NCBI GenBank assembly: GCA_022795855.1
Contig: JAAWHL010000008.1
Location: forward strand, 1-49,761
Origin: Lawsonibacter sp.
Lineage (GTDB): Bacteria; Bacillota; Clostridia; Oscillospirales; Oscillospiraceae
Length of the DNA: 49,761 nt
Direction of reading: 5' to 3'
Shown: in pieces, positions 19,100-27,800 of the stretch
How positions within the stretch are numbered: the first letter of the stretch is position 1
Layout: each line of letters starts with the position of its first letter
Program-made: the position numbers and the translations under genes
Notes under the pieces: model-generated
Seen by the model: the letters and a program-made list of their open reading frames with translations, nothing else
Told to the model about the DNA's origin: nothing
Databases searched by the model: none

Positions 19100-20455
19100 A
19101 TGAATCCAAACGAACCCATCCGCGACGCCCGGCAGCTGGGCGTGCCCAAAATGCTGGTTCTGGGCATTCAGCACATGTTCGCCATGTTCGGCGCCACCAT
19201 CCTGGTCCCTATCATCGTCAGCAGCCAGTACGGCCTGCCCCTGAACATCCAGACCACCCTGTTTTTCGCCGGAATCGGCACCCTGTTTTTCCACCTCTGC
19301 GCCCGGATGCGGGTGCCCGCCTTCCTGGGGTCCTCCTTCGCCTTCCTGGGTGGCTTTGAGACCATGTCCAGGCTGGACCAGGGGATTTACGCCGGCATGG
19401 AGCCTGCGGAAAAGCTCCAGTACGCCTGCGGCGGCATTGTGGCCGCCGGCCTGCTCTATCTGATCCTGGCCCTGCTGGTCAAGGTGGTGGGTGTGCGGAA
19501 GGTGATGCGGTTCCTGCCCCCGGTGGTCACCGGCCCCATCATTGTGTGCATCGGCCTGAACCTGGCCCCCTCGGCGGTGAGCAACGCCGCCACCTGCTGG
19601 CCTCTGGCGCTGATAGCCCTGGCGGTGATTATCATCTTCAACATCTGGGGAAAGGGGATGCTGAAAATCGTCCCCATCCTGCTGGGCGTGGTGGTGTCCT
19701 ATCTGGCGGCTCTGGTGATGAACGCCTGCGGCGTGACCGCCGCCGACGGAACGCCCCTGCTGGACTTCACCGCCGCGGTCCAGGCCGGCTGGGTGGGCCT
19801 GCCCCCCTTCCAGCTGGCAAAGTTTGACCTGTCCGCCGTGCTGGTCATGGCCCCCATCGCCGTCGCCGCCATGATGGAGCACATCGGCGACATGTCCGCC
19901 ATCTCCGCCACCGTGGGGGAGAACTTCCTGGAGGACCCCGGCCTGCACCGCACCCTGGTGGGGGACGGACTGGCCACCACCCTGTCCGCCCTGTTCGGCG
20001 GCCCCGCCAACACCACCTACGGCGAAAACACCGGCGTGCTGGTGCTCTCCCGGGTCTACGACCCCAAGGTAATCCGCCTGGCCGCCCTCTATGCGGCGGT
20101 GCTGGGCTTTATCCCCAAAATGGCCGGGCTGATTGGTTCCATGCCCTCCGCCATCGTGGGCGGCGTGTCCTTCATGCTCTACGGCATGATTTCCGCCATC
20201 GGCGTGCGCAACATTGTGGAGAACCGGGTGGACTTCACCAACTCCCGCAACCTGATTATCGCCGCCGTGATTCTGGTGTGCGGGCTGGGCTTTTCCGGCG
20301 GCCTGACCTTCCAGGTGGGGGGCGCGTCGATGACCCTGACCTCCCTGGCCATCGCGGCCATCGCCGGCATCGCGCTCAACGCCGTCCTGCCCGGCAACGA
20401 CTACGAATTCGGCATCAACCCCGAGGGGGACAAGCACCGGGGCATCCACCCGTAA
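19100..20455 (+). CDS. uraA: Uracil/xanthine permease (NCS2 family)
   Basis: MLVLGIQHMFAMFGATILVPIIV; GPANTTYGENTGVLVLSRVYDP; in-frame upstream start at 18980 considered unlikely. Confidence 0.9.
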   Translation: MNPNEPIRDARQLGVPKMLVLGIQHMFAMFGATILVPIIVSSQYGLPLNIQTTLFFAGIGTLFFHLCARMRVPAFLGSSFAFLGGFETMSRLDQGIYAGMEPAEKLQYACGGIVAAGLLYLILALLVKVVGVRKVMRFLPPVVTGPIIVCIGLNLAPSAVSNAATCWPLALIALAVIIIFNIWGKGMLKIVPILLGVVVSYLAALVMNACGVTAADGTPLLDFTAAVQAGWVGLPPFQLAKFDLSAVLVMAPIAVAAMMEHIGDMSAISATVGENFLEDPGLHRTLVGDGLATTLSALFGGPANTTYGENTGVLVLSRVYDPKVIRLAALYAAVLGFIPKMAGLIGSMPSAIVGGVSFMLYGMISAIGVRNIVENRVDFTNSRNLIIAAVILVCGLGFSGGLTFQVGGASMTLTSLAIAAIAGIALNAVLPGNDYEFGINPEGDKHRGIHP

Positions 20456-20470
20456 AAACTGCGGCAAGTT

Positions 20471-20512
20471 TCACCTCTCCCGCTCATAAACATGACGGGA
20501 GAGGTGATTTTT
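20471..20512 (+). terminator. Hairpin tcacctctcccg/cgggagaggtga followed by T-run, overlapping yqfC SD
   Basis: Perfect 12-bp stem 20471-20482/20496-20507. Confidence 0.6.
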
Positions 20513-20794
20513 ATGGAAAAACGAGGGCGGCGCGAGGGCCTGCTGGAGCGGACGGCCCAGGCCCTGGACCTGCCGGCCGACGCGGTGGCCGGCCTGCCCA
20601 GGGTGGAGCTGGTGGGGGACAAGGAGCTGCGGATGGAGAACCACCGGGGCATCCTGGCCTACGGGGACCGGGAGATCCACATCAGCGGCGGGCCCTTTGT
20701 GGTAAAAGTGACGGGAGAGGGGCTGGAGCTGCGGGCCATGACGGGGCTGGAGCTGCTGATTACCGGCCGCATCGCCGGCGTGCAGCTGTCCTGA
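20513..20794 (+). CDS. yqfC: Sporulation protein YqfC (YabP family)
   Basis: LPRVELVGDKELRMENHRGILAYGDREIHISGGPFVVKVTGEGLELRAMTGLELLITGRI; followed by yqfD. Confidence 0.9.
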   Translation: MEKRGRREGLLERTAQALDLPADAVAGLPRVELVGDKELRMENHRGILAYGDREIHISGGPFVVKVTGEGLELRAMTGLELLITGRIAGVQLS

Positions 20795-20806
20795 GGGGGT
20801 GGGGAG

Positions 20807-22018
20807 ATGAGAAGACTGGTCAACCTCCTCCGGGGGGTGGTGGAGCTGACCGCCCAGGGGCCCTTCCCCGAGCGGCTGCTGAACCTGTGCGCCCAGCGCC
20901 GCCTGGAGTTCTGGGGGCTGGAGTGGGAGGACGGACACACCATGTCCCTGAAAATCCGGCGGCAGGACCTGAAGGAGCTGCGGCAGCTGGGGGAGCGGGT
21001 GGGCTGTGCCGTCACGGTGCGCTCCGGGCGGGGGCTGCCCAGCTTTCTGGGGCGGTTCCGGAAGCGGTACGCCTTTCTGGCGGGACTGGCGCTGTCCCTG
21101 TCGGCGGTGTGCGTGCTGTCCAGCTTTGTGCTGTCCATCCAGGTGACGGGCAACCAGCGGGTGCCCGCCGCCCAGATTCTGGGGGAGCTGCGCCGCCTGG
21201 GGCTGCGCCCGGGGGTGTACGGCCCGGGCCTGGAGCTGAAGCAGCTGTCCCAGGAGGCCCTGCTGAGCCTGGAGGAGCTGTCCTGGATGACCATCAACCT
21301 GTGCGGCACCCGGGCGGAGGTCATTGTGCGGGAGGCGGTGCCGCCCCCCAAGCTGGACGAGGAGGAGGGGTGCTACGACGTTGTGGCCCAGGCGGACGGC
21401 CTGATTACCCACATCGAACCCCTGAACGGCGAGGCCCTGGTGCAGGAGGGGGACACGGTGCTGGCCGGGGAGGTGCTGATTTCAGGCAATGTGAGCATGG
21501 AACCGCCCATGTACAGCAGCCTGCCCGTGCGGTACTACCAGACCCACGCCCGGGGCCGGGTGTGGGCCCAGACCTGGCGGGTCATCACGGCCAGAATTCC
21601 CCTGACGGCGGCGGTGAAGCACTACACCGGGGAGGAGCTCACCCGCCGCAGCCTGAATTTTTTCGGCAGCCGGCTGGATTTTTACAGAAACAGTAGCATT
21701 TCATGGCCGTTCTATGATAAAATAACGGAGGTCTATCCGCTGACCCTGCCCGGCGGGCTGGAAACCCCCATCCGCTGGGGGGTGGAGCGCTGCCGCGCCT
21801 ACTCCGTTCAGACGGAGGAGGTGGACCGGGACGCCGCCCAGACCCTGCTGGAGGAGCGGCTGAGCCTGCGCCTGGAGCAGGCCATAGGGGCGGAGGGCGC
21901 GGTGGAGGAAAAGCAGTTCGCCGCCCGGGTGGACGACGGCTGGCTGGAGGTCACCCTGACCGCCCGGTGCCAGGAGGAGATTGGCCGCGAGGTCCCAGCC
22001 CAATACGGGGAGCCGTAA
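20807..22018 (+). CDS. yqfD: Sporulation protein YqfD
   Basis: 403 aa, single TM, position between yqfC and phoH; ADGLITHIEPLNGEALVQEGDTVLAGEVLISG. Confidence 0.92.
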   Translation: MRRLVNLLRGVVELTAQGPFPERLLNLCAQRRLEFWGLEWEDGHTMSLKIRRQDLKELRQLGERVGCAVTVRSGRGLPSFLGRFRKRYAFLAGLALSLSAVCVLSSFVLSIQVTGNQRVPAAQILGELRRLGLRPGVYGPGLELKQLSQEALLSLEELSWMTINLCGTRAEVIVREAVPPPKLDEEEGCYDVVAQADGLITHIEPLNGEALVQEGDTVLAGEVLISGNVSMEPPMYSSLPVRYYQTHARGRVWAQTWRVITARIPLTAAVKHYTGEELTRRSLNFFGSRLDFYRNSSISWPFYDKITEVYPLTLPGGLETPIRWGVERCRAYSVQTEEVDRDAAQTLLEERLSLRLEQAIGAEGAVEEKQFAARVDDGWLEVTLTARCQEEIGREVPAQYGEP

Positions 22019-22054
22019 TTCCAACAAGGAGATTGTACCAAGGAGACAGTGCCA

Positions 22055-23035
22055 ATGACAGAACAGAGCATCAGCCTGGAGCGCATGGAGGAGACCATCA
22101 GCGTCTTCGGGTCGTTTGACGAAAATATCCGCATCATCGAGCGGGAGCTGGGCGTCTCGGCGGTCAGCCGGGACTCGGCCCTGAAGGTGTCCGGCGAGGA
22201 CCCGGAGGCGGTGCTGCTGGCCGTGAAGGCCATCCAGGGGCTGATGTCCCTGGCCGCCCGGGGGGAGGCCATCCAGGAACAGAACGTGCGCTACATCATC
22301 CAGCTGGTCCGCTCGGGCAGCGAGGAGAAAATCGGGCAGCTGGCGGCGGACGTGCTGTGCGTCACCGCCAAGGGCAAGCCCATCAAGGCCAAAACCCTGG
22401 GCCAGAAAAAGTACGTGGAGGCCATTAAAAACAACGTGGTCACCCTGGGCATCGGCCCGGCGGGCACCGGCAAGACCTATCTGGCCGTAGCCGCCGCCGT
22501 GGCCGCCTTCCGGGCCAAGGAGATTAACCGCATCATCCTGACCCGACCGGCGGTGGAGGCGGGGGAGCGGCTGGGCTTTCTCCCCGGGGACCTCCAGTCC
22601 AAGGTGGACCCCTATCTGCGGCCCCTGTATGACGCCCTGTTTGACATGCTGGGCCCCGAGACCTACCAGAAATATCTGGAGCGGGGCAATATCGAGGTGG
22701 CCCCCCTGGCCTATATGCGCGGCCGCACCCTGGACGACAGCTTTATCATCCTGGACGAGGCGCAGAACACCTCCCGGGAGCAGATGAAGATGTTCCTGAC
22801 CCGCCTGGGCTTCGGCTCCAAAATCGTCATTACCGGCGACATCACCCAGATTGACCTGCCCGCCGACAAGGTCTCCGGACTGCGGGAGGCCATGCGGGTG
22901 CTGAAGGGGGTGGAGGGCATCGCCGTCCTCCGCCTGACCGAGTCGGATGTGGTCCGCCATGCCCTGGTGCAGAAAATCATCAGGGCCTACGAGGCGGACG
23001 AGGACCGGCGGGAGAAAAAGGAGCACAGGCGGTGA
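22055..23035 (+). CDS. phoH: PhoH-like ATPase
   Basis: TLGIGPAGTGKTYLAVAAAV; AYMRGRTLDDSFIILDEAQNT; VITGDITQIDLP. Confidence 0.96.
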   Translation: MTEQSISLERMEETISVFGSFDENIRIIERELGVSAVSRDSALKVSGEDPEAVLLAVKAIQGLMSLAARGEAIQEQNVRYIIQLVRSGSEEKIGQLAADVLCVTAKGKPIKAKTLGQKKYVEAIKNNVVTLGIGPAGTGKTYLAVAAAVAAFRAKEINRIILTRPAVEAGERLGFLPGDLQSKVDPYLRPLYDALFDMLGPETYQKYLERGNIEVAPLAYMRGRTLDDSFIILDEAQNTSREQMKMFLTRLGFGSKIVITGDITQIDLPADKVSGLREAMRVLKGVEGIAVLRLTESDVVRHALVQKIIRAYEADEDRREKKEHRR

Positions 23036-23463
23036 GCCGGCAGGAGCGGTTCGGCTTTGTGCTGGAAATTGACGGGGCGGCCTCACGGGAGTGGTACGCC
23101 CAGGCGGGGGAGTGGGACTGCGGATGCGGCCACTGCCGGAATTTTTTGAAGCTGGCCCGGGCGCGGGCGCTGCCCGCCCCGGTGCTGGAATTCCTGGACG
23201 GGCTGTCTATTCCGCCGGAAAAGTCCACCTATGTGTGCCAGATGGGCCGGGAGGGGGACAGGCATTTTTACCAGTTCAACTACCGTCTGGCGGGGCGGGA
23301 GCCGGCCGGGCCGGAAGGGGATTCCGGCAAACAGGGCTGGGGGAGCGTGTGGTGCGGGCATGACCCCTACCCCTACGGCGCGCCGGGGTTTCCGGAGCCC
23401 AATTTTGATTTGGCCTTTTTTGTATGGCTGCCCTGGGCGCTGGACGAGCCCCAGGACGGCTGA
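23032..23463 (+). CDS. Hypothetical protein with CxCxxC motif
   Basis: GTG start overlapping phoH stop; EWDCGCGHCRNFLKLARARALPAPVLEFLDGLSIPPEKSTYVC. Confidence 0.65.
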   Translation: MSRQERFGFVLEIDGAASREWYAQAGEWDCGCGHCRNFLKLARARALPAPVLEFLDGLSIPPEKSTYVCQMGREGDRHFYQFNYRLAGREPAGPEGDSGKQGWGSVWCGHDPYPYGAPGFPEPNFDLAFFVWLPWALDEPQDG

Positions 23464-23487
23464 ATAGAGAAGAGAGGGAGCAGTTCC

Positions 23488-24864
23488 GTGTTTTCATTTC
23501 TGAAGCAGGGCCCCGGCTTTTACCGGCAGGTGGTCCTTTTGGCCGCGCCCATCGTCTTGCAGAACCTGATTACCAGCACCCTGGGCATGGCGGATACCTT
23601 TATGGTGGGGATGCTGGGGGAGGCCCCCATGGCGGCGGTGACCCTGGCCAACATCCCCCTGTTTGTGGTGCAGCTGTTTATCTTCGGCGTGCAGAGCGGG
23701 TCCTCCGTGCTCATCAGCCAGTACTGGGGCCGGCAGGAGATGGAGTCCATCAACCGGGTGCTGGGAGTGGCCATGTGGGTGGCCCTGCTGGCCTCCTCCC
23801 TGTTTGCCGCCGTGCTGCTGGCGTGCCCGGCGGAGTTTTTAAGCCTGTTCGGCAACGAACCGGAGGTGATTGCCCTGGCCGCCCAGTACGGATCCGTCGC
23901 CGGGCTGTCCTATGTGTGCAGCGCCTTCACCATGATGTATGTGGCGGCCTACCGCAGTATGGAGCGGCCCCAGCTGGGCATGTACATCCTGGTGGCCTCC
24001 ATGGTGCTGAATACCTTCCTCAACTGGGTGTTTATCTTCGGAAAGCTGGGCGCGCCCGCCCTGGGCGTGCGGGGGGCGGCCCTGGCTACCCTGATTGCCC
24101 GGATAATGGAGGTGGTCATTGTAATCCTCCATATGGCCAAAACCCGCTTCTTCCGCGTCCGGCCCCGCCTGCTCCTGCGGCCCGGAATGGACATGGCCCG
24201 CCGCTTCCTCCGGTACGGCGGGCTGGTAGTGTTCAACGAGACCACCTGGGGCCTGGGGACCTCCGTCTTCCCCACCATCATGGGGCATATGGCGGGCAGC
24301 ACCGAAATCCTGGCCGCCTATACCGTGGCGGGCAACGTGGATAAAATCTGCATGGTGGTCTCCTTCGGCCTGGCCGCCACCACCTCCATCATCATCGGCC
24401 GGGAGGTGGGGGCCGGACGGCCCGAGAAGGTCCGGCCCGCCGGAGCGGCCATGTGCGCCCTGGCCCTGATATGCGGCCTGTCCATCGGCCTGATACTGTT
24501 CCTCTTTGCGCGGATCCTGGCCCCGGCCTGGGTCTTCCCCCTGTTCAAAATGTCGGCCCGGTCGGCCTCCGTGGCTGTGATGATGATGACGGTCCAGGCC
24601 CTGGTCCGCCCCCTGAAGGACTTCAACAGCGTGGCCGTGGTGGGCGTCCTCCGGGGCGGCGGCGATGTGCGCATGGCGACCATCATCGACACCGCCCCCC
24701 AGTGGCTCATCGCCATCCCCGCGGCGGTGATTCTGGGCTCGGTGCTGAAGCTGGACATTCTCTGGGTCTATCTGGCCATGAGCCTGGAGAATATCGTAAA
24801 ATTCGTCTTCGGCCTGCGGCGCATCCGCTCCGACGCCTGGATTCGGGATTTGACCCGGGCGTAG
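23488..24864 (+). CDS. MATE family efflux transporter
   Basis: 458 aa; LAAPIVLQNLITSTLGMADTFMVGMLGEAPMAAVTLANIP; GVQSGSSVLISQYWGR. Confidence 0.92.
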   Translation: MFSFLKQGPGFYRQVVLLAAPIVLQNLITSTLGMADTFMVGMLGEAPMAAVTLANIPLFVVQLFIFGVQSGSSVLISQYWGRQEMESINRVLGVAMWVALLASSLFAAVLLACPAEFLSLFGNEPEVIALAAQYGSVAGLSYVCSAFTMMYVAAYRSMERPQLGMYILVASMVLNTFLNWVFIFGKLGAPALGVRGAALATLIARIMEVVIVILHMAKTRFFRVRPRLLLRPGMDMARRFLRYGGLVVFNETTWGLGTSVFPTIMGHMAGSTEILAAYTVAGNVDKICMVVSFGLAATTSIIIGREVGAGRPEKVRPAGAAMCALALICGLSIGLILFLFARILAPAWVFPLFKMSARSASVAVMMMTVQALVRPLKDFNSVAVVGVLRGGGDVRMATIIDTAPQWLIAIPAAVILGSVLKLDILWVYLAMSLENIVKFVFGLRRIRSDAWIRDLTRA

Positions 24865-24865
24865 G

Positions 24866-25048
24866 TTAGGTTTCGTCCCAGCAGGCGCGGGCCAGCCGGA
24901 GTCCCAGGCACAGCCCCTGATAGAAGGACCAGAGACCGTGGCCCCGAACGGGATCGTTTTGGAGGTATTCGGGCCACTGTTCAGGGTCGGGCGGAGGAAC
25001 CAGGCCGAGATAAAGAGTTTCCACAACAACAGGAATCGAATCTTTCAT
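24866..25048 (-). CDS. Small hypothetical protein (60 aa), divergent from the HTH-YbeY gene
   Basis: MKDSIPVVVETLYLGLVPPPDPEQWPEYLQNDPVRGHGLWSFYQGLCLGLRLARACWDET; preceded by minus-strand promoter TTGACA-N17-TATACT. Confidence 0.55.
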   Translation of the reverse strand: MKDSIPVVVETLYLGLVPPPDPEQWPEYLQNDPVRGHGLWSFYQGLCLGLRLARACWDET

Positions 25049-25064
25049 GGCAATGTCTCCAAAC

Positions 25065-25082
25065 ACGTACTTTTTTGTACGT
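25065..25082. promoter_or_regulatory. Dyad operator candidate ACGTAC-tttttt-GTACGT in divergent promoter region
   Basis: Perfect 6-bp inverted repeat overlapping putative promoter elements of both directions. Confidence 0.55.
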
Positions 25083-25084
25083 TT

Positions 25085-25114
25085 AGTATACACGGCTAAG
25101 ATGTACATGTCAAG
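25085..25114 (-). promoter_or_regulatory. Minus-strand promoter TTGACA-N17-TATACT
   Basis: Reverse complement reads TTGACATGTACATCTTAGCCGTGTATACT. Confidence 0.7.
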
Positions 25115-25124
25115 GAGAGAGATA

Positions 25125-25838
25125 ATGATTTTCAACGAACGGCTCAAGGAGCTGAGAAAAGAGAAGGGCCTGACCCAGATGGAGGCCGCCCGGGCGCTGG
25201 GGGTGAACTACCGCCACTACCAGCGGCTGGAGGCCGACGGGAATACCCCCAATTTTTCCAACCTGGTGCAGATTGCCGACCTGTTTGACGTATCCATGGA
25301 CTACCTGGCCGGGCGCACCGGCCGGAGGGAGGTAAACCGGGAAATGCGCCATACCGTTATCTTCTCCGCCGACGCGGCTGTCCCTGCCGGGATGGAGGAG
25401 CGGCTGGAGCAGGTCATTGCCGCCGCCCTGTCCGAGGAGGGGGTGGGCCTGCCCTGTGAAATCGACGTGCTGATGACCGGGGACGAGGGCATCCGCCAAA
25501 TCAACCGGGAGCAGCGGGGGGTGGACCGGCCCACCGATGTGCTGTCCTTTCCCATGTTCGAGCTGACGCCGGGGGAACACCCAGGCCGGGAGGACGCCGA
25601 CCCGGAGACCGGGCTGGCGCCCCTGGGGGACATGGTGATTTCCCTGGAGCGGGCCCGGGCCCAGGCGGCGGAGTACGGCCACAGCCTGGAGCGGGAGGTG
25701 TGCTATCTGGCCGTCCACTCGGTGCTCCACCTGCTGGGCTATGACCACATGGACGAGGGCCCCGGAAAGCAGCAGATGCGAGAACGGGAAGAGGCCATTC
25801 TGGGCCGGCTGGGGATTACCCGGGAGGGCGCGGAATGA
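25125..25838 (+). CDS. ybeY: XRE-family HTH domain fused in-frame to rRNA maturation endoribonuclease YbeY
   Basis: N-term FNERLKELRKEKGLTQMEAARALGVNYRHYQRLEADGNTPNFSNLVQIADLFDVSMDYLAGR; C-term INREQRGVDRPTDVLSFPMFE...GDMVISLERARAQAAEYGHSLEREVCYLAVHSVLHLLGYDHMDE; no stop codon between them. Confidence 0.88.
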   Translation: MIFNERLKELRKEKGLTQMEAARALGVNYRHYQRLEADGNTPNFSNLVQIADLFDVSMDYLAGRTGRREVNREMRHTVIFSADAAVPAGMEERLEQVIAAALSEEGVGLPCEIDVLMTGDEGIRQINREQRGVDRPTDVLSFPMFELTPGEHPGREDADPETGLAPLGDMVISLERARAQAAEYGHSLEREVCYLAVHSVLHLLGYDHMDEGPGKQQMREREEAILGRLGITREGAE

Positions 25839-26602
25839 ACCTGCTGATGCTGCTGGCCGCAGCGCTGCTGAGCCTGACGCCGGCCGGGCCGGTTCAGACC
25901 CCGCCCGACCTGACGGACGCCCTGCGGGTGGATACCGGGGGGAGGCTGGGGACCCTGGCGGTGACAGCCCGGTGGGCCCGGGAGGGGGAGACCGCTCTGT
26001 TTGAGGTCTGGGACCCCGCGGAGACGGACAAGCCCCTTCAGACCATCGTCCGGCCCGCGGAATTCCTGGGCAGCGGCAGGGTGGAGGAGATCAATTTTGA
26101 CGGTTATCCGGATTTTTCCTATACGACGGGTTATTTTCAGTATTTATATTGCATATGGGACGAAGAACAGGGCAGGTTTGTCCCAACCGGCCAGCTGGAC
26201 GGCCTGCGGGCCCCGGCGCCCGACCCGGAGCGGCGGCTGATTGTGGACGAGTACTGGGGAGCGGAGTCCACGGCCTGCCTCTATCAATGGGAGGAGGGAG
26301 AGCTGGTGCTGGTACGCCGGCTGACCCTCCACGACCCTTACCTCCCGGAGACGGAGATCCTGCGGCGGACCGAGAGGTATCTGCCCGATTACGACCCCAA
26401 CGGCCTGCCCCGCTTCCGCCTGCTGACGGTGGAGGACCGGGACGGCAGCGGGGAGATGACGGAAATTTTTGCCGGGATACAGGACGAGAGCCGGCGCGGC
26501 CCGGAGGAGCCGGTATTTGACCCGCGGTGGTACGACCTGGAGTTCCGGGGCGCGGCCCAATCGGGGGAGCAGAGAGACGGAGGACTGGAATATGGAAATT
26601 AA
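25835..26602 (+). CDS. Secreted hypothetical protein (signal peptide)
   Basis: MNLLMLLAAALLSLTPAGPVQ...VEEINFDGYPDFSYTTGYFQYLYCIWDEEQGRFV. Confidence 0.65.
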   Translation: MNLLMLLAAALLSLTPAGPVQTPPDLTDALRVDTGGRLGTLAVTARWAREGETALFEVWDPAETDKPLQTIVRPAEFLGSGRVEEINFDGYPDFSYTTGYFQYLYCIWDEEQGRFVPTGQLDGLRAPAPDPERRLIVDEYWGAESTACLYQWEEGELVLVRRLTLHDPYLPETEILRRTERYLPDYDPNGLPRFRLLTVEDRDGSGEMTEIFAGIQDESRRGPEEPVFDPRWYDLEFRGAAQSGEQRDGGLEYGN

Positions 26603-27488
26603 AAAATCGGGCATTATCACCATCTGCGGACGGCCCAATGTGGGCAAGTCCACCCTGACCAACGCCTTTGTGGGCGAAAAGGTGGCCATTGTCACCAACA
26701 AGCCCCAGACCACCCGCAACCGCATCTGCGCCATCCTGAACCGGGGGGGGAGCCAGTTCGTCTTCCTGGACACCCCGGGCCTGCACAAGGCCCGCACCCG
26801 CCTGGGGGACTACATGGTGGACGTGGTGAAGGAGAGCGTGGCCGACGTGGACGGGGTGCTGCTGCTGGCGGAGCCCATTGCCCACATCGGCGCCCCCGAG
26901 CAGGAGCTGATAGACCGCATCAAGGCCCTGAACTGCCCCTCCGCCCTGGTCATCAACAAGGTGGATACCCTGGAACGCAAGGAGACTCTGCTGGAGGTCA
27001 TGGCCGTGTACGGACAGGCCCACGCCTTCGACGCGGTGATGCCCCTCTCCGCCAAAACCGGGGAGGGAGTGGAGGAGCTGCTGGCGCTTCTGGAGGACTG
27101 GCTGCCCGCCGGTCCCCGGCTCTTCCCGGAGGACATGGTCACGGACCAGCCGGAGCGGCAGATGATGGCGGAAATTTTAAGGGAAAAGCTGCTGCTGTGC
27201 CTGGAGCAGGAAATCCCCCACGGCGCGGCTGTGGAAATCACCAGATTCTCCGAGCGGGACGACCAGGTCATCGAGGTGGACGCCACCATCTACTGCGAGA
27301 AGAACAGCCACAAGGGAATCATCATCGGCAAGGGCGGGGGAATGCTGAAGAAGGTGTCCACTCAGGCCCGGCAGGATATGGAGCGCTTCATGGGAACTAA
27401 AATTTTCCTCCAGACCTGGGTCAAGGTCAAGGAAAACTGGCGGGATAACCCGGCGGCTATCCAGAATTTCGGCTACAGAAAGGAGTGA
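26592..27488 (+). CDS. era: GTPase Era
   Basis: GRPNVGKSTLTNAFVGEKVAIVTNKPQTTRNRI; C-terminal KH EVDATIYCEKNSHKGIIIGKGGGMLKKV. Confidence 0.96.
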   Translation: MEIKKSGIITICGRPNVGKSTLTNAFVGEKVAIVTNKPQTTRNRICAILNRGGSQFVFLDTPGLHKARTRLGDYMVDVVKESVADVDGVLLLAEPIAHIGAPEQELIDRIKALNCPSALVINKVDTLERKETLLEVMAVYGQAHAFDAVMPLSAKTGEGVEELLALLEDWLPAGPRLFPEDMVTDQPERQMMAEILREKLLLCLEQEIPHGAAVEITRFSERDDQVIEVDATIYCEKNSHKGIIIGKGGGMLKKVSTQARQDMERFMGTKIFLQTWVKVKENWRDNPAAIQNFGYRKE

Positions 27489-27496
27489 GCGGACGT

Positions 27497-27718
27497 ATGG
27501 AGGGGGCGGAATTTTCAAAGGAAGACCTGACGGAGGCCAAGCGGCAGATTGCTTCCACCCTGCACAAGCTGAGAGAGGCCGTGAAAACCCTGCGGGCAAA
27601 GGCGGAGCCGGCGCGTTACCGCTCCCAAATCACCCTGGCGGAAAACCGGATCAGGGCCTTTGAAATTGCGGAATGCCTTCTGGAAAAGGAACTGCATTCT
27701 AAAAATTCCCACTTATAG
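27497..27718 (+). CDS. Small hypothetical protein between era and yqzL
   Basis: MEGAEFSKEDLTEAKRQIASTLHKLREAVKTLRAKAEPARYRSQITLAENRIRAFEIAECLLEKEL. Confidence 0.6.
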   Translation: MEGAEFSKEDLTEAKRQIASTLHKLREAVKTLRAKAEPARYRSQITLAENRIRAFEIAECLLEKELHSKNSHL

Positions 27719-27800
27719 TTTTCTCCTGCCCTGCCAGCCTAAGCACCAGGGAAAAAATCAGACCTGAAAGTTTCGCCCGCCTTTTCAAAGGCGGCGGGGT

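Noticed and set aside
19019-20467. 482-aa minus-strand ORF opposite the permease gene
   Set aside because: Antisense shadow; H/G/Q-rich repeats reflect hydrophobic codons of the real gene read backwards.
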